From: Rhodobacter sp. CZR27
GTDB taxonomy: Bacteria; Pseudomonadota; Alphaproteobacteria; Rhodobacterales; Rhodobacteraceae
Length of the DNA: 64,000 nucleotides
NCBI RefSeq assembly: GCF_002407205.1
Contig: NZ_CP023548.1
Location: 3,031,001-3,095,000 of the forward strand
Direction of reading: 5' to 3'
Shown: positions 8,030 to 15,774 of the stretch, piece after piece
Layout of the letters: each line of letters opens with the position of its first letter
Position numbering within the stretch: position 1 is the stretch's first letter
Notes under the pieces: model-generated
Seen by the model: only the letters and a program-made list of their open reading frames with translations
The model's database searches: none
What the model was told of the DNA's origin: nothing
Translations under genes and position numbers: made by a program

Positions 8030-9873
8030 GTCTCCATGCGGAATGCTTCGCGGCTGCAGGTGGCATGGCTGCCGACGGCATGAAGAAGCTTCTGGGCACA
8101 CCTGCGCTGTCCCTGCTGGAGACGGTGGTGAGGGAGACGGTCCAGAACAGCTGGGATGCACGGCTCGTCGAGTCCGGCGTCGGCTACAGGATTGGCTTGC
8201 GAGAGCTGCGGCCCGAGGAGGCTGCCATTCTCCGCGATGAGATTCTCGCCAAGCTCCCTTCGTCCAAGGAGTCCGCAGACCCACTGCTTGCCTACCTTTC
8301 CTCGAAGCATCCGGTCGTCATGGAGATTTCCGACTGGAGGACCCGTGGCCTCGGCGGTCCATCTCGGGCGAACGTGCTGCCGAAGCCAGGAGAGCACAAC
8401 GACTTCGTGAATTTCGTGCGCAACATGGGTGCCCGTCGTGACATGGCGGGCGGTGGCGGCACTTATGGTTACGGGAAGAGTTCGCTCTATCAGCTCAGTC
8501 GATGTGCCACGGTCCTCGTTGACTCGGTCTCGCTGACTCCTTCCGCGCGGATCGTTCACCGCTTCATTGGATGCCACTTGGGCGATGCCCACGACAGCAA
8601 GCGCCATGGCCGGCTGACCGGCCGCCACTGGTGGGGCGTGGCCGATGCCGACGACGCGAACGTGGTCGATCCGGTTACTGGTCGCAACGCCGTTCGGCTG
8701 CGGAAGGCGCTCGGGCTTCCTGATCGGGGAGCCGACGCCACGGGAACAACGCTGGTCGTGCTCGCCCCCGATCTCGAGGACCGCCCGCTCGAGGCGGTTG
8801 CGACCGAAATCCAGGAGGCGCTTCTCTGGTACCTCTGGCCAAAGATGCTCCTCGGCGCCGATGGCCAAAGGGCCATGGCCATCGAGGTCGAACTCAACGG
8901 AGAGCTGTTGCCGCTTCCGGCACCCGAAGATTTCCCGCCACTCGACCTGTTCGTTGAGGCCTATCGCGCTGTGAAGGCTGGAGGGCCAAACCTGAACAGG
9001 ATCGCTTCCGAGCGGCCCATCCAGCACCTTGGCCTCTGCTCCATCAGACGCGGCTTCAGGAGGCCTCGACAGTTTCTAGGCGACCCCGCTGAAAGCATCA
9101 TCCCGGCCACCAGTGCGCACATAGCGCTCATGCGTCCGGTTGAACTGGTCGTGAAGTACATAGAGGGCACCCACCTGCCAGGGGACACCGTCGAATGGGC
9201 CGGGGTCTTCATCTGTGACGACGATCCCGTAGTTGAGCAAGCTTTCGCCGACGCTGAGCCACCTGCCCACGACGACTGGATCCCGGACAAGATGCCGAAG
9301 AGCTGGGCAAAGACCTTCGTGCGGGTTGCGCTGGCAAGGCTGAAGTACCTCGCGGCATCATACGCATATCCGGCTTCGTCCTCCACGTCCGGAGCATCCG
9401 AGCAGCCACCGCTTGCCAAGGCGGCCGACCTTCTCGGCAGCTGCATGCCCGCAATCGGAGGTACGGGCGGCGGTGGCGGCGGGTCGCGCGGCCGCGGAAA
9501 TGGCCGAGGCGGCGGTGGTCGCGGCGGAGGCCGCAGCTGGCGGGTCAGCGAGCCACGTTTCGTAGCGTTGCAGGAAGGCGCTACCGGGGCCGAAGCGCTC
9601 TTCGAGATCGACGTGGACAACAATACGGAGCGGGCAATCCGCCTCACCGCCATACCTGCTCCTGTGATCGATGGTGTCTTGGCAGGTCCGGACGAGGGTG
9701 ACGTCGTCGTCACGTTCGTCTGCTGGGAAGATCAGGACGGCAATCAGCTGACCACATCGCCTGAGCTGCTCGCAACGCCGGACGAGAGTGGCAGCTATCG
9801 TGCGCGGATCATCGTGCCTGATGTTGCAGCGGCCGGAGTGCGAGTGGCGGCAGCTGAGCAGGCACCATCATGA
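8014..9873 (+). CDS. MutL/MORC-type GHKL ATPase of the defence cassette
   Basis: 619 residues; ATG 8014 with AGGAGA at 8001-8006, so a longer upstream reading is rejected. GHKL motifs: motif I ETVQNSWDA with E41, N45 and D48; motif II around D107 in EISDWRTRGLGG; and the ATP-lid glycine motif GGGGTYGYGKSS at 136-147. The C-terminal half has a glycine-rich linker (about 481-508, GGGG and RGRGNGRGGGG blocks) before a beta-rich tail of about 110 residues. Such ATPases dimerise on ATP binding and may clamp DNA for the Z1 and nuclease partners. They were described as prokaryotic MORC/MutL relatives in R-M-like operons. The stop overlaps the next start. Confidence 0.82.
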   Translation: MSKPLSLHAECFAAAGGMAADGMKKLLGTPALSLLETVVRETVQNSWDARLVESGVGYRIGLRELRPEEAAILRDEILAKLPSSKESADPLLAYLSSKHPVVMEISDWRTRGLGGPSRANVLPKPGEHNDFVNFVRNMGARRDMAGGGGTYGYGKSSLYQLSRCATVLVDSVSLTPSARIVHRFIGCHLGDAHDSKRHGRLTGRHWWGVADADDANVVDPVTGRNAVRLRKALGLPDRGADATGTTLVVLAPDLEDRPLEAVATEIQEALLWYLWPKMLLGADGQRAMAIEVELNGELLPLPAPEDFPPLDLFVEAYRAVKAGGPNLNRIASERPIQHLGLCSIRRGFRRPRQFLGDPAESIIPATSAHIALMRPVELVVKYIEGTHLPGDTVEWAGVFICDDDPVVEQAFADAEPPAHDDWIPDKMPKSWAKTFVRVALARLKYLAASYAYPASSSTSGASEQPPLAKAADLLGSCMPAIGGTGGGGGGSRGRGNGRGGGGRGGGRSWRVSEPRFVALQEGATGAEALFEIDVDNNTERAIRLTAIPAPVIDGVLAGPDEGDVVVTFVCWEDQDGNQLTTSPELLATPDESGSYRARIIVPDVAAAGVRVAAAEQAPS

Positions 9874-10775
9874 CGGCCATTGCCTATCCCTTCCTTCGTC
9901 CCGGCCCCGACCGGATCAGTGCCGGGCCCTGGCTCGTCACGCGTGACGGCGAACCCTGCGTCTTCGCGGACGGCCACCTCGATCACTTTGACTACTCGAC
10001 CAACCTCGAGGCAGTTCGTCATTTCAAAGTCGATGTGGAAGGGGTAGCCGCTGACACCGGGCTAAAGGCCGACGAGATCAGGCTCCTCTGCGTCGTCACT
10101 TTCGGCACCGGTGGCCGCCGCCTCCAGCGCGCGAGAAGAATTGTTACCCGGGAAGTGATCCAAGCCGGCCGCGAGGCTGCTGTACTGGCGCTAGCAATCG
10201 ATGGTCGCGAGGTCTCAGAGCTCTTCGTGCTCACGACCGAAATCATCCTTCTTTCGTCGGGTACGGTCCGTCGCCGGGTCTCGCCAGTCACGACAGGTGC
10301 AAGACTTTGGCGAGACGAATTCCGCGCCGCGGTGGAACCGCTCGGTGCGCGCTTCCCGATGGAAGCCGTGAGCTTTGCGACTGTTTTCCCCACCGGCCAT
10401 GGTGATGCACTCTGGTACCTCGACTGGTCACCGCAGACCCTCCACCATGACTTCGCGACGTCGGTCCGACTGCTGATCAACCTGGACAGGCCGGCCTTTG
10501 TGGAAGCCGTGCAGCAAGCGGACGAGGTCACACTGAGGATGCTAATGTGCTCGGTAACCACCCAGATGGTCAGGTCGGCCATCGATCTCGATCATTTTCC
10601 GCTGGACCAAGCGGAGGCCAGCCCTTCGTCGGTATCAGCGGTGATCGAGGCATGGGTGGAACAGGCATTCCCCGGACAGTCGGCGGAGGCTGTGCGGACG
10701 CTGGCACAGCATGACCCTTCACGCTTCGAGCTCGCGATCGGAAGCCTCTTTGCAGGAGAGTTCGGCAATGAGTGA
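9870..10775 (+). CDS. Unknown protein of the Mza/MORC-like cassette
   Basis: 301 residues; ATG overlaps the ATPase stop (ATGA) and the stop is overlapped by the next start, so it belongs to the same translationally coupled operon. I recognise no domain. The first 130 residues alternate hydrophobic and polar as in a beta-rich domain (IRLLCVVTFGTGGRRL, SELFVLTTEIILLSSG); the second half is more helical. There is no signal peptide, membrane segment, cysteine cluster or nucleotide-binding motif. It may be a scaffold or specificity subunit that stands where a different protein (AIPR) is found in the named Mza systems. That comparison is inference. Confidence 0.6.
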   Translation: MTAIAYPFLRPGPDRISAGPWLVTRDGEPCVFADGHLDHFDYSTNLEAVRHFKVDVEGVAADTGLKADEIRLLCVVTFGTGGRRLQRARRIVTREVIQAGREAAVLALAIDGREVSELFVLTTEIILLSSGTVRRRVSPVTTGARLWRDEFRAAVEPLGARFPMEAVSFATVFPTGHGDALWYLDWSPQTLHHDFATSVRLLINLDRPAFVEAVQQADEVTLRMLMCSVTTQMVRSAIDLDHFPLDQAEASPSSVSAVIEAWVEQAFPGQSAEAVRTLAQHDPSRFELAIGSLFAGEFGNE

Positions 10776-11514
10776 GTTCCTCCTCATGCCCCGCCTCGAC
10801 AACCACGGCGTTCGGCGACTGATTGGCATGCCAGACTTGCTGCGAACAGGCTCCATCAGCGAGCGAATGGAGGCGGCCGGCACTTCGGTCTCATATGCGT
10901 CCAGTGGCGGATCGCGAGCCGACGCGGCCGATCTGACAGAACTCCAAGAGCAAATCGGTGCCCTTGCCAAACGCTTCGGATTTCCGAACGAGGGTCGAGC
11001 CGCCGGCAGGGCCTCGTTCGATGCAGAATGTGCGCAGTGGCTGGTGGAGGCTCCCATCATCAGCGGCGGTGAGGCGTTGCGGGATGATGTCTGGGCATTC
11101 GTTGCATGTTGTATCGCCCCGGAGGTGGTGCTCTGGCGCTTCGAGGACGGCCACGCTGACCGCTTCCATGGTGGTCTGCGCAACACCTTCCAGCGGCTCT
11201 GGCTCCGAGCACGTTCGCTGGATCGGGGCGCAGGAGCGCCGCAACGGTGGCAACTCGTCGAGGCGCTGTCGGAGGATGCGGTGGTTCAGATTGTGGAAAG
11301 GCCATCCATCGGGGGCGACCCCATGCTCGCTCGCGCAGTTGCAGAAGCTTGGCTCGCGACCGCGAACCGGATTGGTGCGCGCCGAATGGAAGATGTGACT
11401 CGCCGAGCGGTGCGAAGAATCAGGATCGACAACGAGATTACGTGCCTAGCCTCGTTGGGTGAGCCAGAGCTTGTCAGCCGACTGCAGGGATTTTTCGACG
11501 AGGCGGCGTTATGA
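10768..11514 (+). CDS. Unknown cassette protein, DUF6339-like
   Basis: 248 residues; ATG 10768 with AGGAG at 10754-10758, overlapping the preceding gene by 8 nt. A central segment (about 105-155: DDVWAFVACCIAPEVVLWRF, then RFHGGLRNTFQRLWLRA) is tryptophan-rich and resembles what I remember of DUF6339 proteins found beside Z1/PD-(D/E)XK cassettes. The C-terminal third is basic and helical (RRAVRRIRIDNE). No catalytic motif is evident. It is the last gene of the operon; the next gene converges on it from the other strand. Confidence 0.6.
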   Translation: MSEFLLMPRLDNHGVRRLIGMPDLLRTGSISERMEAAGTSVSYASSGGSRADAADLTELQEQIGALAKRFGFPNEGRAAGRASFDAECAQWLVEAPIISGGEALRDDVWAFVACCIAPEVVLWRFEDGHADRFHGGLRNTFQRLWLRARSLDRGAGAPQRWQLVEALSEDAVVQIVERPSIGGDPMLARAVAEAWLATANRIGARRMEDVTRRAVRRIRIDNEITCLASLGEPELVSRLQGFFDEAAL

Positions 11515-11567
11515 CCTTCGCGGCAACAAGATTGCTTGCAAGGTCACCTGAGGCCGAAGCGAAGTAG

Positions 11568-12110
11568 TCAGTAGCCCCAGCCAGAGCTGACGGGGGGATC
11601 GCCAAGCGGATCTTCAAGCTCGTCGACTGCCGGGAACAGATCACCTTCGCCCGCAAAGGATTTCGCGGCATCCAGTCCTGTTCGACGATCAATCTCGGCC
11701 AACCGTGAATCTACCCACTGCAGCATTCGGCCCAGATCCGAGTCGACGGATAGGCTGTCTTCTTGCGGCAGGCTGGAGATCCACTCGCGGATTTCTTGGG
11801 CCTCCCGACGCAGCTCAATTATCTGCCGCAAGCGAGAAAGTCGCGTCTCCTCGCGCTTGAGGCGGGCCTGCGCCAGCTGTCGCCGGTGCTGCAGAATCTT
11901 CCACTGTCTCTCGCGCTCCTCACGCTCTTCGCGGCGCACGCGAATGGTCTCGAGAATGAGTTCTATGCCTGCGACTATTTCGGGGACCATCCGTTCCACG
12001 CGTTGCGTCTTGCCGTCACCCCACGTCTTCCGCAGGCCGTCTGCCCACGCATCGATCGAGAACACGAGTTCGCCGGTCCACTCGGTCACATATTCCGGTG
12101 TAGAGCGTCA
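11568..12110 (-). pseudogene. 3' half of a gene split by IS21 (coiled-coil domain)
   Basis: About 180 codons are open, reading back to a stop beside the IS21 left end. The product is charged and coiled-coil (REEREERERQWKILQHRRQ and similar), preceded by a short beta segment (GELVFSIDAWADGLRKTWGDG) that in this family normally follows a linker. It is the C-terminal half of the protein whose N-terminal half lies at 14725-15516 on the same strand, beyond the IS21 element. The two halves add up to about 440 residues, the length expected for the whole family. The function of the family is unknown to me. Confidence 0.75.
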
Positions 12111-12170
12111 ACCTCCTTGGCCGTGACCGACAACCAGGATGGCCGGTTTTGACCGCTGCGGTCGTTGGTG

Positions 12171-13034
12171 TTAGTCGGCGCTGATCTCCCTCTGCTTGTC
12201 GTTGATGTTGTCGGTGGCTTCGACGCCGATGTTGTCGCTGGAGGTTGTCGGCGCAGCGACAGGCTCCGTGGATCGGCGTCGTGCGGCGGCGCGTCGGCGG
12301 AAGCTCTCGCCGTTCATCTCGAGGATGGTCGCGTGGTGAACCAGCCGGTCGATGGCGGCGACGGTCATGGCCTGATCGGGGAAGACGCGGTTCCAGGCGC
12401 TGAAGGGCTGGTTGGCGGCGATGGCGAGGCTTCTGGTCTCGTAGCGCCGGGCGATGAGCTCGAAGAGCACCGAGCTCTCGGCCTGGTCCTTCTGGGCGTA
12501 GGTGATGTCGTCGAGGATAATCAGGTCGAATTTGTCGAGCTTCGCGAGGGCGGCCTCAAGGACGAGGTCGCGGCGCGCGGCCTGCAGCCTCTGCACGATG
12601 TCGGTGGTGGGGGTGTAGAGGACGCGCTTGCCGGCCTCGACGAGGGCATGGCCGATGGCACAGAGAACGTGGCTCTTGCCGGCGCCCGAGTTGCCGATGG
12701 CGATGAGATTGGCGCCGGTCTCAACCCAATCCCCGGCGGCCAACGCCTCGATGCGGGCCCGGGTCACGCCGGACAGCGCCTTGAAGTCAAGCGTTGCCAG
12801 CGTCTTGCCGCCGGGAAGTTCGGACTGCTGCAGATGGCGCTGGATGCGGCGGGCATCGCGATCGGCGAGCTCGACCTCGGCCAGGGCTGCGAGGAAGCGC
12901 GAGGCGGGCCAGCCCTCGGCGTCGGCACGCTCGGCGAGCATCGGCCAGTGGCGCTGGATGCTGGGCAGGCGCAGAGCCGTGAGCATGGCGGGCAACGCAT
13001 GCACATCGACGGGGTGCGGGGCAGCGGCGGTCAT
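12171..13034 (-). CDS. istB: IS21 IstB-like ATPase (transposition helper)
   Basis: 287 residues; ATG overlaps the istA stop (ATGA). It is a AAA+ helper related to DnaC: Walker A GNSGAGKSH at about residues 113-121 and Walker B LIILDD. The N-terminal IstB domain is intact, and a disordered Ser/Thr-rich tail of about 40 residues follows. It forms ATP-dependent oligomers on target DNA and stimulates IstA. Walker A carries GNSGAGKS rather than the common GPPGVGKT, still consistent with activity. Confidence 0.9.
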   Translation of the reverse strand: MTAAAPHPVDVHALPAMLTALRLPSIQRHWPMLAERADAEGWPASRFLAALAEVELADRDARRIQRHLQQSELPGGKTLATLDFKALSGVTRARIEALAAGDWVETGANLIAIGNSGAGKSHVLCAIGHALVEAGKRVLYTPTTDIVQRLQAARRDLVLEAALAKLDKFDLIILDDITYAQKDQAESSVLFELIARRYETRSLAIAANQPFSAWNRVFPDQAMTVAAIDRLVHHATILEMNGESFRRRAAARRRSTEPVAAPTTSSDNIGVEATDNINDKQREISAD

Positions 13035-14539
13035 GCGCGCGCCTCCAGCAGCTCGTCGAAGCGGGCCAGATCGGTGAGGTTGACGGGCGTGTCGTCGGGC
13101 AGCTCGCGCCGACGCGGCTCCAGCTTGCTCCTTAGCGCATGGGCTTCGGGCAATTCGCCATGACCGAGGGTGTGGGCAATCAGCGCGGCCAGTTCAGCCT
13201 CGCAGCCCTCCGCATGGGCAAGCCACAGCAGATCGACCATGCGACGGCAGGCGTCGCGGCGCGGCAAGGCGGCGGACAACGCAACCCAGGCCTCGGCGTA
13301 TTCCGATCGCGGGAACAGGCCGTCGCGGTAAACGGAACCGGCCAGCGCCTGCGGCTTGCGGCGCAGGGCGTGGATGACAGGGCGATAGTTGACGCAGTGG
13401 ACGCGGGCGCCGTCATCGCGGCCGCGACGGCGGGGGTGCGTGACGACAGGGGTCGCTCCGAGAAAGGCCTCGATCCGGTCGTCGTAGACATGGACCCGCA
13501 GGCGCTTGCCGATCAGCTGCGAGGGTGCCGAGTAGAAGACCTGGTGGACCAGAAAGCCCCCGGTCTTCGTGACCCGCGCGACCACTTCGGTGAAGTCTGT
13601 GGTGCGCCGGGCCGGCAGCGGCCTGAGCGCCGCCATCTCGATGCGCACCGCGGACTCGCGCCGGCGGTTGCGTCGGGCGACCAGTTCATCGACGAAGCGG
13701 CGCCAGCTGGCGAGATCGGCGAAGTCGCGGGAGCCACGCAGGATCAGGGCCTGGTCGAGGGCGACCTTCAGGTGGTTGTTGTGGGCCTCGACCGATCCGT
13801 TCTCGTGCGCCTCGCCCGGGTTGTTGCGGCTGGCGAGCATGCCGTAGTGGGCGCAGAACGCCTGATAGCGGCTGGTGACATCGGCCGCCGCTTCGGTGTC
13901 GAGGTTCCGGTAAGCTGCGGACAGGCTGTCGGTTCGGTGCTCGTGCGGGACGCCGCCAAGGGTCCAGAGTGCGTTCTGGAGGTTCTCGGCCAGCGCCGGG
14001 AAGCTCTCGCCGCCCAGCACCACGGCGGCATGTTCCCAGCCGCTGTAGGCCAGGACGAAGTGGTAGAGGCGCTGCTCCAGCGGCTGCCCCGCGATCGTCA
14101 CGCAGAGTTCGTTCGCATCGGTGAAGTCCGACAGGGCCATCCGGCCGGGCTCGGGCGTCTGACGGAAGATCACGTCGCGCTCGGGGCCGTTCAGGGCACG
14201 CCAGTCGCGGACGCGCCGCTCGAGCGTCCGGCGCACGCGGTCGTCCGGGAAAGCCTCCGGGTCGCTCATCTGAAGGTGCCGCAGCAGGGTCACGGCCTGA
14301 ACGGCCGGATCACGCGCGAGGATCGGCAGCAGCACCGGCTCCCACACCGCCTCGAGCGGGTCGGGCACGGTGCGGCCCCGGGGGGCCGGACGTTGCGAGG
14401 GAAGGCGCGGATCGGCATCGATGCGGCGGGCGGTGCGCTCGCTGAAGCCGGCGCGGGCGGCGGCGACACGCTGGCTGTGCTGGAGACGGTCGGTCATGTA
14501 GACTCTCAATTGCTGGTCGGTGACGGGTTTGCCCGGCAC
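13031..14539 (-). CDS. istA: IS21 IstA transposase
   Basis: About 502 residues from GTG 14539, chosen because VPGKPVTDQQLRVYM is the normal IstA start. The order is an N-terminal HTH region, an RNase H-like DDE core (DFTDANELCVTI for the first Asp; E in NNPGEAHENGSVEAHN for the last acidic residue), and a C-terminal beta-barrel region. It cuts and joins the IS ends and is co-translated with istB. No frameshift was seen, so the element may be active. Confidence 0.9.
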   Translation of the reverse strand: MPGKPVTDQQLRVYMTDRLQHSQRVAAARAGFSERTARRIDADPRLPSQRPAPRGRTVPDPLEAVWEPVLLPILARDPAVQAVTLLRHLQMSDPEAFPDDRVRRTLERRVRDWRALNGPERDVIFRQTPEPGRMALSDFTDANELCVTIAGQPLEQRLYHFVLAYSGWEHAAVVLGGESFPALAENLQNALWTLGGVPHEHRTDSLSAAYRNLDTEAAADVTSRYQAFCAHYGMLASRNNPGEAHENGSVEAHNNHLKVALDQALILRGSRDFADLASWRRFVDELVARRNRRRESAVRIEMAALRPLPARRTTDFTEVVARVTKTGGFLVHQVFYSAPSQLIGKRLRVHVYDDRIEAFLGATPVVTHPRRRGRDDGARVHCVNYRPVIHALRRKPQALAGSVYRDGLFPRSEYAEAWVALSAALPRRDACRRMVDLLWLAHAEGCEAELAALIAHTLGHGELPEAHALRSKLEPRRRELPDDTPVNLTDLARFDELLEARA

Positions 14540-14627
14540 GGTCGGATCTCCGTTTGGACGCAGAGATCCCGATCCTACCGGCCCGCAGCGGCCAGCACCC
14601 ACCCTTCTCCCCCGAAACGAGGGCCAG

Positions 14628-14683
14628 CCGCTGGGTTCAGCCTCCGGGACGGGCTACGCCCGTCCTCCGGCTCAACCCAGCGG
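14628..14683. repeat. Long hairpin inside the IS21 right end
   Basis: The arms are CCGCTGGGTT...GACGGGC and its near-complement GCCCGTC...AACCCAGCGG around a TAC loop; about 26 bp per arm with a few mismatches. It lies between the istA start and the right terminal repeat, where it could limit incoming transcription or translation of istA. Confidence 0.7.
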
Positions 14684-14724
14684 CCAACTTGCCTGACGGT
14701 GTCGGACAACTTGGTTGTCGCTCA

Positions 14725-15516
14725 TCAGTCCGGCCAGGGTGGACTGCTGCCGAACGAAATACTGTTCCAATCGTTGCGTCGAAGGGACCGTGCCTGTTTC
14801 TCTTTCCGCTTCTCCTCCCGAGCGACTTCTTCTGGGGTCGGTACGTATTTCAGCCTTCTCGTTCGTTCGAGCAGGGTGAAGCTGATCTTGTCCGCGCCCT
14901 TCTGAACGGACATCTTCTCCCCGTCCGCTGTCAGGCTCAGCCCGACCTCGTCGAGCGTCCGCGCCAACGCGTCGAGGAAGAAGCAAGCCCGTTCGGCGGA
15001 CGCAGCGCCGACGATCACGCCACACTGGCCTGGCGCCGTGGCGCTGAGGACGCCCTCCTTGTCCGGCTTCCTGGTCCGAAGGAACTTCACCGTTGTCGCC
15101 ACCGAGGCGTGTGGGTTTTCCATCAGAGGCATTGGGGATTCTGGCGTCGCCTTGATGGTAGCAGCCCGGACTTCCCGCTCAGCCTTTCGCTTGCGGGCGA
15201 GTTCGGCGACGCTGTCGGGAAGAGCTGAGGTGGCCCCGCGGATGCTTACCCGATCGAGGCTTCGATCCCTCAGTTCGAGGAACGGCGGCACTTTCGGTTG
15301 TTCTCCGGCTGCTACCTTGGCCCAGTACCCCCGCGGCGGTACGGGAATACGATGACGACTGCAGACCTTCGCGAGCCCCCGGTCCGATATCCCGAATTCC
15401 TGTGCAAGCGCTGTCATCGGTTTGCTCCAGACCAAGTCGTAGAGGTCCCGACGGCTAAGTATCTGTGAAGGCGACAATTCTTGAACTCTCCGCAATACAG
15501 CTTCGCGCGGAAGCAA
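14725..15516 (-). pseudogene. 5' half of the gene split by IS21 (HTH-like N-terminus)
   Basis: 263 codons end in a TGA supplied at the IS21 boundary. Residues 20-75 hold the family signature: RRDLYDLVWSKPM, then EFGISDRGLAKVCSRH, then PVPPRGYWAKVAAG. This looks like a homeodomain-type HTH followed by a conserved YW motif and is common in rhizobia and Rhodobacterales. The start is uncertain (TTG at 15516 is the furthest). The coding sequence resumes at about 12110 beyond the IS. A DNA-binding role is plausible but not established. Confidence 0.75.
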
Positions 15517-15774
15517 TATCCCGCAGCGCCGTTTTAGCTGTCATCGCCACCCGGATGAAACCTGGAGAAGGTTCGACGTCAGGCCCATTCCCTCCGCCAT
15601 CATGTTGCGAATTAGCCTATTGACTTCAGTGGGTTAGCGTAGCGCCCCGTCGCCTCGTATGCCATAGCGTATACCGATTTGGCGGTTACCGGCATCAACT
15701 GCAGCCACCGGCTGCCTGATGCGCACAAGGTTCGGCGTCCTGCACATCCGAAAGCACGCTTCGGAACCGTCCCG

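Larger units (their letters stand above)
12124..14724 (-). mobile_element. IS21-family insertion sequence (istA-istB)
   Basis: Imperfect terminal inverted repeats begin TGAcCGACAACCA at 12124 and TGAgCGACAACCA (complement) at 14724, matching at 18 of 23 positions. The 2.6-kb element encodes IstA and IstB with overlapping stop and start codons, as usual for IS21. It splits a host gene whose halves flank it. I could not see a clear target-site duplication. A long hairpin lies between istA and the right end. Confidence 0.85.

Noticed and set aside
12100..12123. Target-site duplication for the IS21 element
   Set aside because: The flanks at 12123 and 14725 share GGCC nearby but not at matching positions; I could not define a duplication.
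12165..14905. Long plus-strand frames across the IS21 genes
   Set aside because: Antisense shadows of istA and istB, which have clear catalytic motifs.
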